Virus record (IMG/VR): IMGVR_UViG_3300029787_000159 | Coordinates: 1-35,949 of that record | Length of the DNA: 35,949 nt | Source: a virus | Direction: 5' to 3' (one strand) | Shown: positions 33,701-35,949 of the stretch, in pieces | Layout of the letters: each line of letters starts with the position of its first letter | Numbering within the stretch: the first letter of the stretch is position 1 | Notes under the pieces: generated by a model | What the model was told of the DNA's origin: nothing | Databases searched by the model: none | The model's input: only the letters and a program-made list of their open reading frames with translations | Translations under genes and position numbers: made by a program

Positions 33701-34785
33701 GTAACATCAATTTCTCCATCAGCGTCACCATCAGCTAATAAAAGCCCTTGTGTTACAGTGCCGTCATGCTCTGCAACATTAAATTGTAACTTACCACCTT
33801 CGGTGCCGGCTGTCATATCAGAAATTGATCCGATAATTGATGCGTATGTGTGAGCAGCGCTTCCGTCATCTTCGCTTACGAATGTAATATTGCCAATCAC
33901 ATCAGCATCAGCAACACTGCTTCCGTCTTTTAAGAACTTAAGAGAGCCGCCGGTTGCATCAGCGTTGGTGTTTTTGATAGTTAAAGTAGGATCGGCGGAT
34001 TGTCCGTTCCCTTCTAGAATAAGACCAACATCTGCTTCGTGTGTAAGGGTAATTTCTCCATCTGCACCAAAACTTAATACTGAGCCATCCGTATCTAAAT
34101 ACAGATTATCTTCTACGCGCACAGCGGAGGCAGAAAGAGTGATCTTTAAATTAGAATCTAGTATTAAATCTCCACTAGAACTAACATGAACCGGGGCGCC
34201 ATAAATTTTACCACCTGTGGTGCCATCATGATGAAGTGTGAAGTCGTCATGCAGTCCAAATGATAAGGCAGAAGAGTCACTATCAAGCCGAAGATCGTTT
34301 TCGACCCTGACATCAGTTGCACCTGAAAGTGCAATAGTCGTTCCACCATCAACTATGGATGTATGTACAGCGCCGGCTGAACTATAAATAACACCCTTAC
34401 TATTAACAACTGTCCCAGCGGAAGAGCCATCAAGCAAATTAAGCTCTTCGGGGGTCGAAGAAACTGCTGTCGTGCTGGCTGCAGCTAAAACCGGCAAATA
34501 ATATGTGCCAGCGCTCATGGCTGGCAAGTTGACGGTTGCATCGGCGGTTGGAGCAACAACACCAAGGGTGGTTTCGTGTGCGTCAGCAGGACCTTCAAAA
34601 GTAATAGAACTGGTTACGTAAACAGTTGTGCTATTAACAGTGGTCGTTGTTCCATCAACTGTTAAATTACCCGAGACATGAAGACTTCCGGTGATCTGTG
34701 CAGAGCCAGTAACCTTAAAAGAACCGGAGACAGTGGTGGTGTCTCCCGTTGTTGGTAAAATGTTATTTACGTAAATTGTTGACAT
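30736..34785 (-). CDS. Large repetitive tail fibre-like protein
   Basis: 1349 aa. The N-terminus MSTIYVNNILPTTGDTTTVS, then GSAQITGSLHVSGNLTVDGT, is a standard beta-helical fibre opening. Four long repeats follow (33993-33661, 33348-33013, 32655-32308 and 31728-31390). Each has an IKNT-DAN-----FVKDKG core, 'IGVIEFVGDDA', 'EGGKL', 'L-DG-AD-E-D-TIG-GAAS-TTV-G'. Short linkers repeat 'L-LDSDS--LSFG---D-TITHDGTTG'. The C-terminal ~150 residues (YVAMTYHQYAIGSSGERWVP onward) are a distinct aromatic beta domain, probably the distal, receptor-facing end. No peptidase-chaperone motif was seen. ATG 34785 has a weak AAGGAAA upstream. Confidence 0.82.
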   Translation of the reverse strand: MSTIYVNNILPTTGDTTTVSGSFKVTGSAQITGSLHVSGNLTVDGTTTTVNSTTVYVTSSITFEGPADAHETTLGVVAPTADATVNLPAMSAGTYYLPVLAAASTTAVSSTPEELNLLDGSSAGTVVNSKGVIYSSAGAVHTSIVDGGTTIALSGATDVRVENDLRLDSDSSALSFGLHDDFTLHHDGTTGGKIYGAPVHVSSSGDLILDSNLKITLSASAVRVEDNLYLDTDGSVLSFGADGEITLTHEADVGLILEGNGQSADPTLTIKNTNADATGGSLKFLKDGSSVADADVIGNITFVSEDDGSAAHTYASIIGSISDMTAGTEGGKLQFNVAEHDGTVTQGLLLADGDADGEIDVTIGAGAASVTTITGTSLFSGNATFGVDDTGVDVRFFSATTNEGILYDASEDELGLLLTTKLSFHDIGGGENILASSNGHLEVNAGTTLDMTAPTTEIHASTVTTIDSPIVSVESSTSARPRVIIKNTTNDANAGVLRFVKDKGAAGAADDNVGVIEFYGDNAAQEQILFGRIRTRVAVHTDGDEGGKMHLSVASHDGGLNHGLVLTDGSADNEVDVTIGNGAASVVTVPGVLNVANDIILDDGGSLKEAGGTAAFTFDGSGNVTKIGQDSPSSGEFLKYDGSKWVADSASSGGAVSAVANGADNRIATFSSSDALNGEANLTFDGSTLTLAGDLAATSDTATFTSANSQDPLIVIKNTTNDANSARLQFVKDKGAAGADGDDIGVIEFVGDDAAQTQTTFAKILAEVSEADNTDEAGKLSFFVAESDGTDTALTAGLILEGEHATDGQVDATIGAGAASTTTVAGDLAVTSDATIGDDLSLTSDSAVFNMGAGNDFTITHDGTTGATLAGNPIIVDSGGNLTLDAHTGIFLFKDAGSEVLRFTEGNSGDVTVKLAVNGKDLIFTDNGDAEGFRILDAAAGVKVPGEVRTTGIAFTDGDDAITIADGGGVTFSDTVKLVDDKTLTFGSNDDVTIEYDEDGTDALLITGDTFTYASANASDPLIQIFNSTDDANGGRLRFVKNRGTGAGQDDDVIGVLEFVSHDDASADHLFAEIKAQIADASNGAEGGKLSLGVVTHDGETQYGLVLQDGDAEDEIDATIGNGAASMTTVSGDLTVTGADIVIGADSDGTDRTVVFGHTTLKTIMGIDDSADTFILNTDDAFDSTVANNSLSIDANHKMIVGGSLRAKGYVAMTYHQYAIGSSGERWVPWYDKGDLALGSATELVQAVAPMDGRLVRVIFRPESEQSGGDTVITLYKAVNGTDHMDSTRTYLEESSVTCSGNASTSNVFNFSGSAHFSAGDVYGFTINPHKNPGEVNVTCVWEFDTSAL
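31390..31728 (-). repeat. Fibre repeat unit 4
   Basis: 113-residue copy starting DPLIQIFNSTDDANGG and ending GAASMTTVSG; the most divergent core (NSTDD instead of NTTND). Confidence 0.85.
32308..32655 (-). repeat. Fibre repeat unit 3
   Basis: 116-residue copy starting DPLIVIKNTTNDANSA and ending GAASTTTVAG; carries a 3-residue insertion relative to unit 4. Confidence 0.85.
33013..33348 (-). repeat. Fibre repeat unit 2
   Basis: 112-residue copy starting RPRVIIKNTTNDANAG and ending GAASVVTVPG. Confidence 0.85.
33661..33993 (-). repeat. Fibre repeat unit 1
   Basis: 111-residue copy starting DPTLTIKNTNADATGG and ending GAASVTTITG. Confidence 0.85.
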
Positions 34786-34819
34786 AGTTGTTGGTTTCCT
34801 TGTTTATGTATATAGATTT

Positions 34820-35041
34820 TTAAGCATCAGAAATATCTTTAATTTTTAAATTTGCATTAGATCCGACTGTCAGTGTCGCGCCAGCTTCAACAGTTATAGG
34901 TCCGTATAGTAATGCGTTGTTGTTTGAAGGTATTGTGGAGTCGATAGAGACGCGAGTATTGTTCATTGTAATCCCACCCATTATTGAGCCAGTAACTTGC
35001 ATCCCTGATGACGACGATAGGTGGCTTGTATAAATTGGCAT
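34820..35041 (-). CDS. Small fibre-associated structural protein
   Basis: 73 aa: MPIYTSHLSSSSGMQVTGSI, then a beta-rich run ending YGPITVEAGATLTVGSNANL-KIKDI. The 'G.itv..gatLtVgs.a.lki' ending is a fibre-type beta-helix turn and resembles the start of the neighbouring large fibre. Its start overlaps the preceding stop by one base (TAATG), so it is translationally coupled to the 212-aa fibre gene. Function beyond 'virion/fibre part' cannot be given. Confidence 0.68.
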   Translation of the reverse strand: MPIYTSHLSSSSGMQVTGSIMGGITMNNTRVSIDSTIPSNNNALLYGPITVEAGATLTVGSNANLKIKDISDA

Positions 35042-35679
35042 TATTCATCTTCCTCCAGTGGTATTAAATTCATTTTATATTTCTTTCCAGTCTTATTATT
35101 TATTACACATAAATAGTCTTCTTCCTCAAGGATTGTCCAATCTCCTCGATCATTTTTAAGATGAAGGTCACCAGTATAAATATTAGCCCAACGTTTAGCG
35201 GGGGATCCAAGATCTCGACTGTTATCATTATTAGGAAATAAATTACCTTGAATAAGTACTTCACCGCCAGAGGGTATAATAGTCATATCTCCGCCACTAC
35301 CCACAGTAAATGCTGCTGCATTTGAACCATCATAAGAAAGTTTAAGCTGGGAAGATGTATTAAGTATCTCTAATGGGGTATCAGGATCGGTAACGCCAAT
35401 GCCAATATTGCCGCCGTCCTTGATGCGCATTGTTTCTGCTGAATCATCATAAAATAAAATGTCACCCCCAGATGCATTTTGTATGATTAACTCTGCATTA
35501 CTTTTTTGTACTACGCTGCTAAATTTATCGCTAGACCCCAGACGGAGTTCGACTTCCCCAGAGGGACCATAGAGGTGAAGGTGTTTCGCTGGTGAACTCG
35601 TTCCTATGCCGACATGATCTTGAAAATCCGCACCCATCGAACCGGTTAATCTACCACCTAAGAAAACATTATAAGCCAT
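35041..35679 (-). CDS. Tail fibre-like protein
   Basis: 212 aa. The N-terminus (MAYNVFLGGRLTGSMGADFQ) resembles a short fibre anchor. Next are two VGIGTSSP/IGIGVTDP-type turns ahead of HLHLYGPSGEVELRLG and LEILNTSSQLKLSYDG. The segment DNSRDLGSPAKRWANIYTGD then LHLKNDRGDWTILEEEDYL, ending YKMNLIPLEEDE, occurs widely at the ends of phage and prophage fibre proteins ('lGs...RW..iy..dl...nd.G.w.i.E..d.l'). ATG 35679 follows GAGAGGT by seven bases. It heads a fibre cluster with the two genes downstream. Confidence 0.78.
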   Translation of the reverse strand: MAYNVFLGGRLTGSMGADFQDHVGIGTSSPAKHLHLYGPSGEVELRLGSSDKFSSVVQKSNAELIIQNASGGDILFYDDSAETMRIKDGGNIGIGVTDPDTPLEILNTSSQLKLSYDGSNAAAFTVGSGGDMTIIPSGGEVLIQGNLFPNNDNSRDLGSPAKRWANIYTGDLHLKNDRGDWTILEEEDYLCVINNKTGKKYKMNLIPLEEDE

Positions 35680-35699
35680 GCAATATACCTCTCACATTA

Positions 35700-35709
35700 T
35701 AAATAGAAG
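35700..35709 (-). promoter_or_regulatory. Variant TCTATTTA element before the fibre cluster
   Basis: Minus strand CTTCTATTTA, continuing TAATG, 20 bases before the fibre ATG at 35679. It differs from the other four copies at the first base, so it is less certain. Confidence 0.35.
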
Positions 35710-35751
35710 CTGCTTTGATAAGAGGCATTAAGAAGTAGTAAAATGTGTGGA

Positions 35752-35949
35752 CTAGTCTATTCCGTAATATTCAATATAAATAAGAAGCGTGCCTGCTGAA
35801 GAATCTGTGCCGCCATTACTGGTGCCGGCGTTGCAAACATATGGGTATACATCAGCAGTCGTCATGAATTGCGGAGTATCATTGATATAAGACTCTTTTG
35901 CAGCAGTTAAATCAATATCAACGGCTGAGCCAACATTTGTTGAAGATCT
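35752..35949 (-). CDS. C-terminal end of a structural protein (cut by window)
   Basis: The last 65 residues of a gene that begins beyond the window. The visible part is Ser/Thr/Gly/Tyr-rich, with VDIDLTAAKESYINDTPQFM and a final AGTLLIYIEYYGID, then TAG. That composition matches the fibre-like neighbours, so it is probably another fibre or virion protein, but the family is not recognisable from this fragment. No start can be given. Confidence 0.65.
   Translation of the reverse strand, partial: RSSTNVGSAVDIDLTAAKESYINDTPQFMTTADVYPYVCNAGTSNGGTDSSAGTLLIYIEYYGID

Noticed and set aside
35110-35117. A fifth exact ACTATTTA on the minus strand
   Set aside because: It lies inside the 212-aa fibre gene, encoding part of EEEDYLCVIN, and is not before a gene start; counted as a chance match.
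1-35949. tRNA genes, CRISPR arrays, integrases, insertion sequences
   Set aside because: None were seen by eye: no clover-leaf with conserved arms, no regularly spaced short repeats, no recombinase motifs. A tRNAscan run would confirm.

Overview
The window is part of the genome of a tailed phage with a contractile tail (myovirus), distantly related to T4. All recognisable genes lie on the minus strand, so transcription runs from high to low coordinates. The evidence is a T4-type morphogenesis set (gp22-like scaffold, gp23-like capsid protein, gp13/14/15-like neck and tail-completion proteins, gp18-like sheath, gp19-like tube, gp26-like Zn protein, tape measure, baseplate proteins) beside a T4-type replication set (UvsX-like recombinase, gp32-like SSB, DnaB/gp41-like helicase, T4 RNase H-like 5'-3' exonuclease). 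Unlike T4, the DNA polymerase is a short family A enzyme. That combination recalls, from memory, the divergent 'Far-T4' phages such as Rhodothermus phage RM378. The host cannot be named from the sequence. A UV-damage endonuclease fits a sunlit aquatic habitat.

Layout from high to low coordinates. (1) 35949-29988: fibre-like virion proteins, including a 1349-aa protein with four ~112-residue repeats. (2) 29889-23829: head and neck module (scaffold, major capsid protein, a probable decoration protein, a histone-H1-like basic protein, two neck proteins). (3) 23839-9368: tail module (terminator/stabiliser, sheath, tube, Zn protein, small ORF joined by a possible frameshift, tape measure, three baseplate proteins, the last 1498 aa long). 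Genes 22-23 sit before 13-14-15-18-19, so T4 order is locally kept but rearranged. Portal, prohead protease and terminase are not in the window. (4) 9334-6034: an unknown 430-aa protein, the family A polymerase and a degenerate tubulin/FtsZ-like protein, coupled by 4-base stop/start overlaps. (5) 6037-1: three units, each led by a near-consensus sigma70 promoter: ssb / 32-aa lipoprotein / uvsX / His-rich secreted protein; deaminase / uvdE / 55-aa protein / exonuclease; and the helicase, which is cut by the window edge.

Regulation can be read directly. Replication units have TTGAC(A/C) and TATAAT-like boxes at 16-17 bp spacing. Several late units instead carry an ACTATTTA element, often just after a terminator, which may be this phage's late promoter. 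Hairpin terminators separate the late units. No tRNA, CRISPR array, integrase or insertion sequence was seen, and no stretch over 300 bases lacks a gene. The points most worth a second look are the tubulin-like protein without a GTP signature, the T7 slippery run joining two tail-assembly ORFs, the minimal polymerase, and the shared ACTATTTA element.
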